A DNA stretch of 40,652 nt from Actinomycetota bacterium (GCA_005885555.1 VAWN01000044.1:4424-45075), one strand, 5' to 3'; counted from the stretch's first letter, positions 1 through 7,842 are shown. Translations and numbers: made by a program. The notes: a model not told the origin generated them from the sequence alone.

Positions 1-494
1 GAGTCGGTGACGGCGAAGGAGTAGGTACCGGCCTTGGTGACGACCGAGCTGACGTCGAAGGTGACGCCCGCGGCGTCGCTGGCCGGCGTGACGCTGGCGA
101 CCACCGCGCCCAGCGCCGGCGCGTTGCGCAGCGTCAGGGTGCTCTCCGACCAGGTCGTGTCGGCGACCTTGAGCAGCTTGACGGTACCCGGCAGGTGGTG
201 CTCGTCGCGGGTCAGCGTCAGCGTCGCCTGCTTCGCCACGGTACCGGTGGGCAGCGCGCCCACCGTGAACCTGAGGAACGTGACCATCCGGTCGCCGTTC
301 AGCGTGCCGGCGACCAGCCTGGTGATGCTGCCGTCGTTGAAGGACGGCCGGGCGGTCGAGGTGTAGGCGTCGCCCGCGGCGTGGACCGACACGACCTGCG
401 TGGTCGCGGCCTGGGCGGCGGTGTTCCCGAGGGCCAGGGCTCCGGTGGTGGCGACGAAGGGCAGCAGCACGGTGAGCAGCGGGCGACGGATCAC
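1..494 (-). CDS. secreted DNRLRE/CBM96-like domain protein (3' end cut by window)
   Basis: Reading the minus strand from a GTG at 494 gives an open frame that runs off the window edge (at least 164 residues). An AAGGAGAA ribosome site lies 7-8 bases upstream of the GTG. Residues 1-30 form a signal peptide (RRPLL, then a hydrophobic stretch, cleavage near AAQAA). The mature part begins GDAYTSTARPSFNDGS and continues with MVTFLRFTVGALP and ATLTLT, the pattern of the DNRLRE/CBM96 beta-sandwich found in secreted carbohydrate-active or adhesive proteins of actinomycetes. A later WSESTLTLRNAP stretch also fits the fold. The function of the complete protein, including any catalytic domain beyond the edge, cannot be told. 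Plus-strand frames here are shadows. Confidence 0.7.
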   Translation of the reverse strand, partial: MIRRPLLTVLLPFVATTGALALGNTAAQAATTQVVSVHAAGDAYTSTARPSFNDGSITRLVAGTLNGDRMVTFLRFTVGALPTGTVAKQATLTLTRDEHHLPGTVKLLKVADTTWSESTLTLRNAPALGAVVASVTPASDAAGVTFDVSSVVTKAGTYSFAVTD

Positions 495-701
495 GTTCTG
501 GGTTCTCCTTGGCGATCTGGTCCAGCGCAGTGGCGTCAAGCAGCGACAAGAAGAGATTCCGGGGCGCCCGGTTCAGCCCCGGGTCGTGGAAGGTTGCGGT
601 ACCGGTGCGCGCTGCGCGGCGGCTAAGAATCCGGCATCCGGGCCGATCTGACCGGTGCCGCCTCCGCAGCCTGAGTCGGGGCCTGAGCAAGGGAAGTAGC
701 C

Positions 702-995
702 ATGGAACAGACCACCTTCACCCCGCTGCTGCACGTCGTCTCCGAGATGGCCGAGCGCTGCGACCAGTGCGGTGCCGCGGCCAAGCTCCAGCTGACGCTG
801 GCCGGTGGGGCGCTGGCGTTCTGCGGCCACCACGCCAACGCGCTGGCCGCCACGATCATCGGCAACGCGGTACGGGTGGCGGTGCTGTCCGGGTTCGCGT
901 GGCACGGCGAGCTGGCGCTCGGCACGCCGGCGTCCACTGTGGACGGCCAGACGGGCGCGACGCGCGGCCAGCGGGTCTTCCGGAACAGCCGGTAA
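702..995 (+). CDS. small zinc-ribbon protein, DUF7455-like
   Basis: A 97-residue protein with ATG at 702 preceded by AAGGGAAG. It has CDQCGAAAK near residue 20 and FCGHHAN near residue 45, a CxxC...CxxH arrangement expected to bind one zinc ion. This resembles the short DUF7455-type actinobacterial proteins (CDRCGAAA...FCGHH). The role of that family is not established. The segment after residue 60 is less constrained. It lies 41 bases upstream of a sensor kinase on the same strand, so the two could share a transcript, but nothing else ties them together. Confidence is good that it is a gene and low for any function. Confidence 0.75.
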   Translation: MEQTTFTPLLHVVSEMAERCDQCGAAAKLQLTLAGGALAFCGHHANALAATIIGNAVRVAVLSGFAWHGELALGTPASTVDGQTGATRGQRVFRNSR

Positions 996-1036
996 TCTGG
1001 TCGATTTCGCCTATCTCGGCATTTACTGTTGGCTGG

Positions 1037-2197
1037 ATGCCACTGAACCTGGGCCTTGTCGTCGGGGTCGTGACCGTCCTGCTGGTCGCCATGGGTACAA
1101 CGATCATCGCCTGGTCGGCGCGCTCCCCCAGCCGCGGCGCGGTACCCCGGCGGGCGGACACGCTGATGGACGCCGTCGGGCAGGCCGTCGTCCTGTTCGA
1201 CGCCGAGGGCCGGGTGGTGCGGGCCAACCCGCGCTGGTACGAGCTGATCGGGCGGTCGCCCGTCGAGGTGGTCGGGGTGCGGCCGCCCTTTCCGTGGCAG
1301 TCCACCGAAGGGCCGGACGACCATGTGACCCGGCCGGACGGCAGCCAGGTACCGGTGCTGGGCACGACGGCGCCGGTACCCGGTGCCCGGGGCGGCTCGG
1401 TGGCCACCTACCTGGACATCACCGACCGGCGCAAGATCGAGGACGCGCTCGCCGAGCAGGCCGCCACCCTGGAACGGGGCAACGAGCAGCTGCGCGAGAC
1501 CAACCGGCGGCTGGAGCGCGCGGCGGCGTTCAAGAACGACCTCATGGCACTGGTGTCACACGAGATGTCCCAGCCGCTGAGCTCCTCGGCCAGCCTCGCC
1601 GAGCTGCTCGCCGACAGCTGGGACACGCTGCCCGAGGACACCCGGCTGGACCTCACCCTCAAGATCCACCGGAACACCCGGCGCCTGGTCGGCATGGTCA
1701 ACGACATGCTCCTGCTGTTCCACCTGGACAGCGGTACCGTGACCGCCCGGCGCACCCCGGTACCGGTCGGCGAGGCGGTCGACGTGGCCGCCGCGACCCT
1801 GCCGGAGGGTACCGAGGTCGAGCGCCGCCTCGACCCGGCCGTCGACGCGCTGGCGGACCGCAACCACCTGGAGCAGATCATCGGCAACCTGCTCGCCAAC
1901 GCCGCCACCTACGGGCAGCCGCCGATCGAGGTGGTCTCCGGGCGGGACGGGTCGGGCGTGCGGATCACCGTCACCGACCGGGGACCGGGCATCCCGGACG
2001 AGATCCGCCAGCAGCTGTTCGAACGGCCGGTCCGGCCGAAGGCCACCGGTACCGGTTCCGGCCGCGGCCGGGGGCTCGGCCTGTTCATCGCCCGGCACCT
2101 GACCGAGGTCAACGGCGGGCGGATCTGGTACGAGCGGGCCGAACCGCACGGCGGCGCCCGGCTCCTGGTGTGGCTGGAGTCGACCGCGACCGACTGA
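1037..2197 (+). CDS. PAS-domain sensor histidine kinase
   Basis: A 386-residue protein. One N-terminal membrane segment (about residues 5-25) is followed by a PAS fold (about 42-130: DAVGQAVVLFDAEGRVVRANP, then TYLDITDRRK), a coiled linker (135-165) and a HisKA domain. The phospho-acceptor is H175 in SHEMSQPL, which keeps H-E-x-x-x-P but not the usual L-R-T. The ATPase domain is intact: N box NLLANAATYG (284-293), G1 DRGPGIP (314-320), G2 GRGRGLGLF (342-350). No response regulator is adjacent, so it is an orphan kinase here. I took the ATG at 1037, which puts the membrane helix at the N terminus; the frame is open further upstream but that part does not look coding. Confidence 0.88.
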   Translation: MPLNLGLVVGVVTVLLVAMGTTIIAWSARSPSRGAVPRRADTLMDAVGQAVVLFDAEGRVVRANPRWYELIGRSPVEVVGVRPPFPWQSTEGPDDHVTRPDGSQVPVLGTTAPVPGARGGSVATYLDITDRRKIEDALAEQAATLERGNEQLRETNRRLERAAAFKNDLMALVSHEMSQPLSSSASLAELLADSWDTLPEDTRLDLTLKIHRNTRRLVGMVNDMLLLFHLDSGTVTARRTPVPVGEAVDVAAATLPEGTEVERRLDPAVDALADRNHLEQIIGNLLANAATYGQPPIEVVSGRDGSGVRITVTDRGPGIPDEIRQQLFERPVRPKATGTGSGRGRGLGLFIARHLTEVNGGRIWYERAEPHGGARLLVWLESTATD

Positions 2198-2398
2198 TGC
2201 ACCGAGGCGGGCGTCGTCTGGACTGAGGAGCGCAGCGACGAGGGAAGACGTCGCCCGCGGAGCCTCGGTGCCGCGCGAGCGCAGCGAGCGCCAACGTGAT
2301 GCACCGAGGCGGGCGTCGTCTGGACTGAGGAGCGCAGCGACGAGGGAAGACGTCGCCCGCGGAGCCTCGGTGCCGCGCGAGCGCAGCGAGCGCCAACG
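2195..2398. repeat. two perfect tandem copies of a 102-bp intergenic repeat
   Basis: Positions 2195-2296 and 2297-2398 are identical as far as I can read. Each copy contains opposed arms: GCACCGAGGC near the start and GCCTCGGTGC about 55 bases later, flanking GGGCGTCGTC and GACGTCGCCC, so each can fold into a long imperfect hairpin. The segments GAGCGCAGCGACGAG and GAGCGCAGCGAGCG inside the unit resemble the GAGCGCAGCGAGC motif often seen between actinomycete genes. The array sits between two convergent genes (kinase stop at 2197, SRPBCC stop at 2442), a usual place for REP-like elements. The first copy overlaps the kinase stop codon. Confidence 0.9.
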
Positions 2399-2399
2399 T

Positions 2400-2430
2400 G
2401 ACGGCCCCCGCGCCGTGCACGGGGGCCGTC
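2400..2430. terminator. strong GC hairpin between convergent genes
   Basis: GACGGCCCCCG (2400-2410) and CGGGGGCCGTC (2420-2430) form an 11-bp perfect stem around a 9-base loop. There is no T-tract, as is usual for actinobacterial terminators. It lies 12 bases beyond the SRPBCC stop and can serve both converging transcripts. Confidence 0.7.
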
Positions 2431-2441
2431 AGGAAAGCCGA

Positions 2442-2876
2442 TCAGAGCGCGTGCTGCGTGCCGACCTGCTGCTCGATGTAGTTCTTGAACTGGTGCAGAT
2501 CCGCCTTGAGTCGCCGGCCCAGCGACTCCTGCGCGTGTGCGTCGCTGGGCAGCAGGGCCATCGCGTCGGCCTCCAGTTCGGCGATGATCTGGCAGCGGTC
2601 CGGGGCGACCTGCTTCAGGGTGATCGCCTCAGCCAGCAGCGGCGCGCCGGTGGACTGCCAGGCGACCTTCTGGTCGGGACGGCACTCCGTGAGCCGGGCG
2701 TCGAACTCGCGGTTCTGGCCGTCGAGGTCCATGACCCAGTGGGTCTCGGTGTCGGAGAGCTGGATGACCTGCTTCACGCCGGTCATGAACTGGGGGTAGC
2801 TCTCGAACTGGGTGAGCTGCTCGTAGGCTGCCCGCACGGGTACGCCTACCTCGATCGTCTCCCGGAATCTGCTCAT
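2442..2876 (-). CDS. SRPBCC (START-like) family protein
   Basis: A 144-residue protein with ATG at 2876 and an excellent AAGGAGG site 6-7 bases upstream. It begins MSRFRETIEVGVPVRAAYEQ and continues with FESYPQFMTGVKQV, typical of the SRPBCC/polyketide-cyclase-like fold: a beta strand, then helices around a hydrophobic cavity (V-x-V-x-x-A-Y-x-x-x-x-x-F-E-x-Y-P-x-F). WVMDLDGQNREFDARLTE forms the following strands. Length matches single-domain family members, which bind lipids, quinones or polyketides. No partner enzyme is present to suggest a ligand. Its 5' half is overlapped by the upstream gene on the same strand (2629-3303) in another frame. Family assignment is secure, substrate unknown. 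Confidence 0.85.
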   Translation of the reverse strand: MSRFRETIEVGVPVRAAYEQLTQFESYPQFMTGVKQVIQLSDTETHWVMDLDGQNREFDARLTECRPDQKVAWQSTGAPLLAEAITLKQVAPDRCQIIAELEADAMALLPSDAHAQESLGRRLKADLHQFKNYIEQQVGTQHAL

Positions 2877-3303
2877 CGGAGCCTCCTTGCCTGTTGGGCG
2901 AAGGGGCGAGTCGGGCGGGTGAACCGCCGGCGGGGACCGGCTGGACAGACGGTACCAAGCCGGCGACCGGGCGCGCGGTGGGTCCGAGATCCTCTCCGGT
3001 CACCCTGACCACGAGCGCCTCGATGGTAGCCAGCAGCACCGAAACGGACACCACGGCCAGGCCCTCGCCGGCCGCCGCGTACGAGGTGACCGCCGGGCCG
3101 CCGGTCGGGATCAGGTACTGGACGAGCCAGGCCCACCAGTTATCCGGTACCTTCCGGCCGGCCTCGTGGTGCCGCTCGAACAGCAGCGCCACCGACATCG
3201 GCGAGCCGGGGTTGACGTCGACCGTGCAGGCCTCGAAAAGCTCGTGGCAGAAGGTCAGCCAGTGCGTCAGCACCAGGTTCCCGAGCCAGCCCTTCACGGT
3301 CAT
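2629..3303 (-). CDS. hypothetical protein, long overlap with the SRPBCC gene
   Basis: From the ATG at 3303 the frame gives MTVKGWLGNLVLTHWL and then about 125 residues with strongly G/C third positions, so this part is credibly coding. A probable membrane helix lies near residues 70-100 (AVVSVSVLLATIEALVV). I recognise no domain. The frame does not stop before the next gene but runs 248 bases into it, where it becomes Arg/Pro-rich and looks like an out-of-frame shadow (224 residues in all). Either the protein has a real overprinted tail, or a 3' stop was lost by mutation or sequencing error. The SRPBCC ribosome site lies within this frame, so the two are probably co-transcribed. Confidence 0.5.
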   Translation of the reverse strand: MTVKGWLGNLVLTHWLTFCHELFEACTVDVNPGSPMSVALLFERHHEAGRKVPDNWWAWLVQYLIPTGGPAVTSYAAAGEGLAVVSVSVLLATIEALVVRVTGEDLGPTARPVAGLVPSVQPVPAGGSPARLAPSPNRQGGSDEQIPGDDRGRRTRAGSLRAAHPVRELPPVHDRREAGHPALRHRDPLGHGPRRPEPRVRRPAHGVPSRPEGRLAVHRRAAAG

Positions 3304-3360
3304 GCTGTCAGCCTCGCGAGCGCGCAGGGCACGCCGGTTTCCCGGACGGTTGCGGTCGGG

Positions 3361-4164
3361 TTATCCCCTGCTGCCGGGGGTACCCCCGGAGACCCACTCG
3401 ACCACGCCCTGGACCGCGCGGACGTAGCGCCACCGCCCGAGCTGGCTGGCGTCGGCGGTGTCGCTCGCGGCGACCAGCGGGACGCCGGCCACGGCCAGCG
3501 CCCGGCACAGCCGCAGCGACGGGGTGCGCCAGGCCTCGCTCACCTCGACCACGACGCGGCTGGACCGGCACGCGGCGGCCAGCTGCCGGATGGCCTGCTC
3601 GTCGACCTCGGCCTCGTCGATGCCCAGCGCGGCCAGCACGCCGAGCGGCCGGGCCAGCTGGGTCGGGGCGTACCGGCTGGTGCGCTCCACGGCGTGCACG
3701 GTCGCCGCGACGACCAGGTCGGTGACGTCGGCGGCGCGCAGCTCGCCGGAGCGGATGCGGGCGCGGACCCGCTCGGGGGCGACGAGACCCTCGGGCAGCG
3801 GTACCCCGGACAGCGCGATCGAGATGACCTCCAGCTCGCCGAGGTCGGCCGGGAAGGCGACCCAGCCGTCCGGTCGGACCACTTCGACCTCGACCGCCAC
3901 GCGCAGGGCGAGATCGGTGCGCTTCTGCGCCCGGCGCACCGAGTCGAGGTACGCCCGCAGCCAGGTGGTCTCCGGCCCGACCAGGTCGGCGAAGGTGACC
4001 TGGGTCAGCCCGGCCTGCTCGGCCGCGGTCACCAGCGCGCCGACGCTGAGCCGGCCCTTGGCGAACCCGGTGTGCACGTGCCCGTCGATGCTCAGGTCGA
4101 GGGTCGGCTGCGCGGCCGCCGCGCCCGCGACGGCGTACGTCGCCTCGTCCCGTTGTGCACTCAC
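3361..4164 (-). CDS. PHP-domain protein (phosphoesterase-like, metal site partly degenerate)
   Basis: A 267-residue protein. I chose the GTG at 4164 because AAGGAG sits 6-7 bases upstream; the frame extends eight codons further. Residues near 27-35 read DGHVHTGFAKG, the first metal motif (HxH) of the PHP family, which includes histidinol phosphatases and the PHP domains of DNA polymerases. A TIM-barrel-like series follows, with an acidic EVEV strand and a C-terminal ASDTADASQLG. In canonical members that last motif is SDAH, so one metal-binding His looks lost. It may be a hydrolase of altered specificity or a non-catalytic relative. It is downstream of the response regulator on the same strand, with a 123-base gap. 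Confidence 0.72.
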   Translation of the reverse strand: MSAQRDEATYAVAGAAAAQPTLDLSIDGHVHTGFAKGRLSVGALVTAAEQAGLTQVTFADLVGPETTWLRAYLDSVRRAQKRTDLALRVAVEVEVVRPDGWVAFPADLGELEVISIALSGVPLPEGLVAPERVRARIRSGELRAADVTDLVVAATVHAVERTSRYAPTQLARPLGVLAALGIDEAEVDEQAIRQLAAACRSSRVVVEVSEAWRTPSLRLCRALAVAGVPLVAASDTADASQLGRWRYVRAVQGVVEWVSGGTPGSRG

Positions 4165-4287
4165 CGGATGCTCCTTGCCGGGCCCCACCTCCGGACGCCG
4201 CGGGGTCGGCGTCGCTGGGGAGCCACGGGATCACAGTCGGCTGCGCGGGATGCGCCGGTGAGAGTTGCTCAGTTGCGATCTCGGTGT

Positions 4288-4971
4288 TTACGGCCGGCGG
4301 TAGCGGTACCCGAAGCCGCGGACGGATTCGATCGGTGAGGTGTCCGGGTCGGTCCAGCCGAGTTTGCGGCGTAACCGCAGGACCGCGAACTTCACGCGTT
4401 CCTGTCCGATCCCGGTCGGGTCGTCCCACGCCTGGGTCAGCAGCTGGTTGGCCGACAGCACCGCGCCGGCGTGCCGTACCAGAGCGTTGAGCAGGCGGAA
4501 CTCGGTCGGGGTGAGGCGGACCTCCTGGCTGTTGACGTAGACCCGGCGCTGCGTCGGGTCGAGGTGCAGCACCCCGTCGTCGTAGAGCTGGTTGGTCCAC
4601 GTGGTCGCGTCGCTGGACCGGCGCAGCAGGGCCTCGACGCGGGCGAGCAGCTCGGCGTTGGCGAACGGCTTGGTGAGGTAGTCGTCGGCGCCGCTGCGCA
4701 GTCCCCGTACCTTGTCGGTCTCCTTGCCGTGCGCGGTCAGCACGAGTACCGGTACGTCGCTGATGTCGCGCAGCCGTTCCAGTACCGCCCAGCCGTCCAT
4801 CTCCGGCAGGCCGACGTCGAGCACCACGAGGTCCGGGTGGGCGGCGTACGCCTCGCGCAGCCCGGCCCGCCCGTCGCCCGCGTGCACGACCTCGTAGCCG
4901 GCGCTGCCGAACAGCAGGCGCAGCGCCGTGGTGATGTCCGGATCATCCTCGACGACCAGCAACCGACTCAT
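4288..4971 (-). CDS. OmpR/PhoB-family response regulator
   Basis: A 227-residue protein from the ATG at 4971 (SD-like GGGGCGA just upstream); an in-frame ATG at 5007 would add 12 residues. The receiver domain is complete: acidic pair in VVEDDPD (8-12), phospho-acceptor D52 in VVLDVGLPEMDG, T79 in LTA, K101 in LTKPF. The C-terminal winged helix contains LTPTEFRLLNALVRHAG and RVKFAVLRLRRKLG, ending FGYRYRRP. It is transcribed away from the histidine kinase starting at 5085 and should be its partner. The kinase has lost its ATP-binding motifs, so this regulator may depend on another phosphodonor. Confidence 0.92.
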   Translation of the reverse strand: MSRLLVVEDDPDITTALRLLFGSAGYEVVHAGDGRAGLREAYAAHPDLVVLDVGLPEMDGWAVLERLRDISDVPVLVLTAHGKETDKVRGLRSGADDYLTKPFANAELLARVEALLRRSSDATTWTNQLYDDGVLHLDPTQRRVYVNSQEVRLTPTEFRLLNALVRHAGAVLSANQLLTQAWDDPTGIGQERVKFAVLRLRRKLGWTDPDTSPIESVRGFGYRYRRP

Positions 4972-5007
4972 ACCATCGCCCCGCTCCGCGATCTTGCCCG
5001 CTTTCAT

Positions 5008-5084
5008 CTGCTTTAGGACGATATATTAATCTGCGCGGTTACCCACCGCGGAGTACCGGCGATTCAGCGGCGAGGAGGTGTCGG
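5008..5084. promoter_or_regulatory. divergent promoter region of the two-component pair
   Basis: This short gap between the diverging genes contains the only A/T-rich patch nearby, GATATATTAATC around 5020-5031, which can supply -10-like hexamers on both strands. I cannot assign exact -35 elements. The GAGGAGG ribosome site for the kinase lies at the right edge. Confidence 0.4.
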
Positions 5085-6140
5085 TTGGCCGGGCCGCCTC
5101 GCGAGCCGGAACCGATGCTCGCCGCCCTGGTCGACATGCTCGGCGTCGGCGTGCTCGGCGTCGGCGTGGTCGTGGAGGACGGGCAGCGTCGCATCGTGGC
5201 GGCCAACCCGGCGTTCGTGGACATGTTCGGGCTGGACCTGCCGGCGCAGGCACTGGCCGGCACCCGGCTGGCCGAGCTGGCCGGCACCCGGCTGGCCGAG
5301 CTGGCTGGCCCCGCCCGCGGGGCCACGCCGGGCGGGACCGAACTGCCCGACGGCCGGGTGGTCGAGGCCAGCCACACCCCGGTAGGGCCGGACGGCGGCC
5401 GGCTGTGGGTGTTCCGTGACGTGACCGAGGCCGTGGCCGCCCGCCGGGCGCTGGCCGAGCACGACACCCGGCTGGCCGCGCTGTCCGCGCTGAAGTCCGA
5501 GTTCATCAGCGTGGTGTCGCACGAACTGCGCACCCCGCTCACGTCGATCGCCAGCATGGTCGAGCTGCTCGACGGGCCGCCGCTGTCCGGGCGGGACACG
5601 CGCACGGCGATGGCCGCGGTACTGCGTAACACCGAACGGCTGCTCACCCTGGTCGAAGACCTCAACATGCTGGCGAACCTGGAGTCGGAAGGGCGGCCGG
5701 GGCCGGGCACCCCGGTGGACGTGGCCGGGCTGGTCCGCGACGCGGCGCGCGCGGTGGACGCACTGAGCCCGCGGGTCACCGTGGTGACGACGGTACCGGA
5801 CGGGCCGCCCGTCGACGGCGACGCGAAACTGCTCGGGCAGTTGATGCACGCGGTGATCGGTGCGGTGGCGAGCCTCACGACGACCGCCCCGGTCACGGTA
5901 TCGGCGACGGTGGACGCCGGTGGCTGGACGATCGTGGCGGCGACGGACGCGACCGAACCGGGTACCTCGGAGCGGATGCTCGCCGCGGCGCTGCCCGAAC
6001 CGGACGCGAGCCCGCACCGGCGCAGCGTCGCGCTGTCCGTGCTCCTCGCGCGCGCGATCGCCACGAGCCACAACGGCAGCCTGACCCTGGAGCAGGAACC
6101 GGCCGGGCGGGCGTCGATCACGGTACGGCTGCCCGTCTAG
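5085..6140 (+). CDS. histidine-kinase-like protein with degenerate ATPase domain
   Basis: A 351-residue protein from a TTG at 5085 with GAGGAGG 5-6 bases upstream. A PAS-like region (about 12-115: VEDGQRRIVAANPAFVDMFG, then WVFRDVTEA) is followed by a canonical HisKA box with H146 in SHELRTPL. The region where HATPase_c should be (about 250-351) has none of the expected motifs: instead of an N box it reads LGQLMHAVIGAVASL, instead of DxGxG it reads AATDATEPGTSE, and the G2 GxGLGL is replaced by RRSVALSVLLARAI. Length and overall fold still match a kinase. It may act as a phosphatase, phosphotransfer scaffold or heterodimer partner rather than an autokinase. It contains an 8-residue tandem duplication (AGTRLAEL twice). 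Confidence 0.82.
   Translation: MAGPPREPEPMLAALVDMLGVGVLGVGVVVEDGQRRIVAANPAFVDMFGLDLPAQALAGTRLAELAGTRLAELAGPARGATPGGTELPDGRVVEASHTPVGPDGGRLWVFRDVTEAVAARRALAEHDTRLAALSALKSEFISVVSHELRTPLTSIASMVELLDGPPLSGRDTRTAMAAVLRNTERLLTLVEDLNMLANLESEGRPGPGTPVDVAGLVRDAARAVDALSPRVTVVTTVPDGPPVDGDAKLLGQLMHAVIGAVASLTTTAPVTVSATVDAGGWTIVAATDATEPGTSERMLAAALPEPDASPHRRSVALSVLLARAIATSHNGSLTLEQEPAGRASITVRLPV
5257..5304 (+). repeat. 24-bp perfect tandem duplication inside the kinase-like gene
   Basis: Positions 5257-5280 and 5281-5304 are identical and encode AGTRLAEL twice in frame within the PAS-like region. It looks like a recent slippage event; copy number could vary between strains. Confidence 0.9.
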
Positions 6141-6150
6141 CCTTCTCGGC

Positions 6151-6804
6151 ATGACGAGGCGGGACTGGTACGCGTGGCACGACGGCTACGACGATCCGGG
6201 GTCGGTCATCGCGCGGCGGCTGACCGCGGTGCAGCGGGCGATCGTGGCGGCGCTCGACCGGTACCCGCCGGGGCGGATCACCGCGCTGAGCATGTGCGCC
6301 GGGCAGGGGCGGGATCTGATCGGGGCGCTCGCCGGCCATCCGCGCGGTGCCGACGTGGTCGCGCGGCTGGTCGAGCTTGATCCGCGCAACGCTTCCGTGG
6401 CGCGGCGGGCGGCGGCCGGCGCCGGGCTGCCCGGGATCGAGGTGGTCGTCGGCGATGCCGCGCTGACCGACAACTACGCGGGACTCGCGCCGGCTGATCT
6501 GGTACTGGTCTGTGGTGTCTTCGGCAACATCGGCGACGCCGACATCCACGCGACCGTCGCGGCGTGCCCGCAACTGTGCCGCACCGGCGGTACCGTGCTG
6601 TGGACGCGACACCGGCGGCCGCCGGATCTCGTACCGCGGATCTGCGCGTGGTACGCCGAAGCCGGCTTCGAGTTGGTGTCGGTCTCCGATCCGGCCGAAC
6701 CGTTCGGACTCGGCGTGCACCGGTTCGCCGGCCGTCCGCGACCACTCACCAGGGGTGCCCGGATCTTCGGTGATTTCCGCCGGACGGAGCCTGAACAATC
6801 CTGA
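6151..6804 (+). CDS. class I SAM-dependent methyltransferase
   Basis: A 217-residue protein with ATG at 6151, ten bases after the kinase-like gene and with no clear Shine-Dalgarno, so probably translationally linked to it. Motif I appears as ALSMCAGQGRDLIGAL (about 45-60), an acidic end of strand two follows in VELDPRN, then VVVGDAAL (motif II region) and DLVLVCGVFGNI (motif III/IV). This is the Rossmann-type layout of class I methyltransferases. The C-terminal part (WYAEAGFELV, GVHRFAGRP) resembles small-molecule or uncharacterised family members. The substrate is not evident. Confidence 0.82.
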   Translation: MTRRDWYAWHDGYDDPGSVIARRLTAVQRAIVAALDRYPPGRITALSMCAGQGRDLIGALAGHPRGADVVARLVELDPRNASVARRAAAGAGLPGIEVVVGDAALTDNYAGLAPADLVLVCGVFGNIGDADIHATVAACPQLCRTGGTVLWTRHRRPPDLVPRICAWYAEAGFELVSVSDPAEPFGLGVHRFAGRPRPLTRGARIFGDFRRTEPEQS

Positions 6805-6850
6805 ACAACACACCGGCCGCGCGGCGGCGGCCCCGTGGGAGTCTGCCGTC

Positions 6851-7819
6851 ATGAACAGACGACTCTTCCTGACCGCCAGCGCGACCACACTCGGCGTGGC
6901 CGGCACCGCGCTCGCCATGAGCACACCGGCGCACGGCGCGACAGTCACCACCGTCGCCGGTGCCGACCCGGTGAGTGTGCCCGTCGGTACCCGGCCGGAA
7001 AGCATCACCCGCGCCTGGGACGGCAGGTTCTACGTGTCGATCCAGGGCACCCCGGGCAACGCCGACGGCGAGATCCACCTGTTCGATCCGGACACCGGTA
7101 CCTCGACGGTGTTCGCCACCGGCCTGGACAACCCACGGGGTCTGGCGTTCACCGGAAAGTACCTCGTGGTGACCGACACGACGGTGGTGCGGATCGTGGA
7201 CCGCACCGGCGCGCACCGCATCCTCGCCGGGCCGGACGCGTTCCCGCACCCGACCGCGTTCTTCAACGACGCGGCACCCGAGGAGGGCGGCCGGGCGGTG
7301 TATGTCACCGAGATGGGTGGCCGGGCGTTCATGCGCGACCCGGCCACCGGTCTCCTCTGGCCGACCGACAGTCCGCAGGCGCTGACCATCCCGGTCGCCT
7401 CCCGGGTGTACCGCATCACGGTGACCGGACAGGTGACCGAGGCGGTGACGCCGTCGCGCCGGGCACTGGTGATGAACGGGGTCATCGTGAACCGGCGCGA
7501 CCGGCACCACCTCCTCGTCGTGGACATGTTCTACGGCAACATCACCGACGTCGACCTGCGGACCGGCCGCAAGACGATCGTCGGCACCGGGTACCGCGCG
7601 GCCGACGGGCTGGCCCAGGGCCGGGACGGCACCCTGTACCTGTGCAGCTTCGACGACGGGATCGTCTGGACGGTCGACGCCGAGGGCGAGAACCCGCAGA
7701 TCCTGCTGCAGGGCGTCGGCCGGTCCAGCACCGCCGACCTGTACCTCGACGAGCCGAACAGGCGGCTGCTGGTACCCGACACGCTGCACAACGCGGTCAT
7801 CGTGCTGCCACTGGGGTAG
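6851..7819 (+). CDS. secreted beta-propeller protein (SMP-30/gluconolactonase-like)
   Basis: A 322-residue protein from the ATG at 6851. MNRRLFLTASATTLGVAGTALA is a signal peptide with an N-terminal RR that could be read as a weak Tat signal; cleavage is likely near AHGA. The mature protein contains repeated blade-like segments such as ITRAWDGRFYVSIQG, NPRGLAFTGKYLVVTD, GLAQGRDGTLYLCSFDDG and DLYLDEPNRRLLVPDT, the pattern of six-bladed NHL/SMP-30-type propellers. Catalytic metal ligands cannot be assigned with certainty, so it may be a sugar lactonase or simply a binding protein. Confidence 0.75.
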   Translation: MNRRLFLTASATTLGVAGTALAMSTPAHGATVTTVAGADPVSVPVGTRPESITRAWDGRFYVSIQGTPGNADGEIHLFDPDTGTSTVFATGLDNPRGLAFTGKYLVVTDTTVVRIVDRTGAHRILAGPDAFPHPTAFFNDAAPEEGGRAVYVTEMGGRAFMRDPATGLLWPTDSPQALTIPVASRVYRITVTGQVTEAVTPSRRALVMNGVIVNRRDRHHLLVVDMFYGNITDVDLRTGRKTIVGTGYRAADGLAQGRDGTLYLCSFDDGIVWTVDAEGENPQILLQGVGRSSTADLYLDEPNRRLLVPDTLHNAVIVLPLG

Positions 7820-7823
7820 CGCG

Positions 7824-7842
7824 TTCAGCGGGTCACGCTGAA
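7824..7842. terminator. short hairpin between convergent genes
   Basis: TTCAGCG (7824-7830) and CGCTGAA (7836-7842) form a perfect 7-bp stem with a 5-base loop in the 46-base gap between the propeller gene and the converging glycosyltransferase gene. Confidence 0.5.

Noticed and set aside
495-701. Additional small gene between the DNRLRE protein and the zinc-ribbon protein
   Set aside because: No frame with a credible start and composition; a short inverted CCGGGGC/GCCCCGG pair is present but unremarkable.
3166-4600. Long open frames on both strands over the PHP and response regulator genes (390 and 430 codons)
   Set aside because: Rich in Arg, Gly and Pro with no domain; they are GC-rich shadows of the recognised genes.
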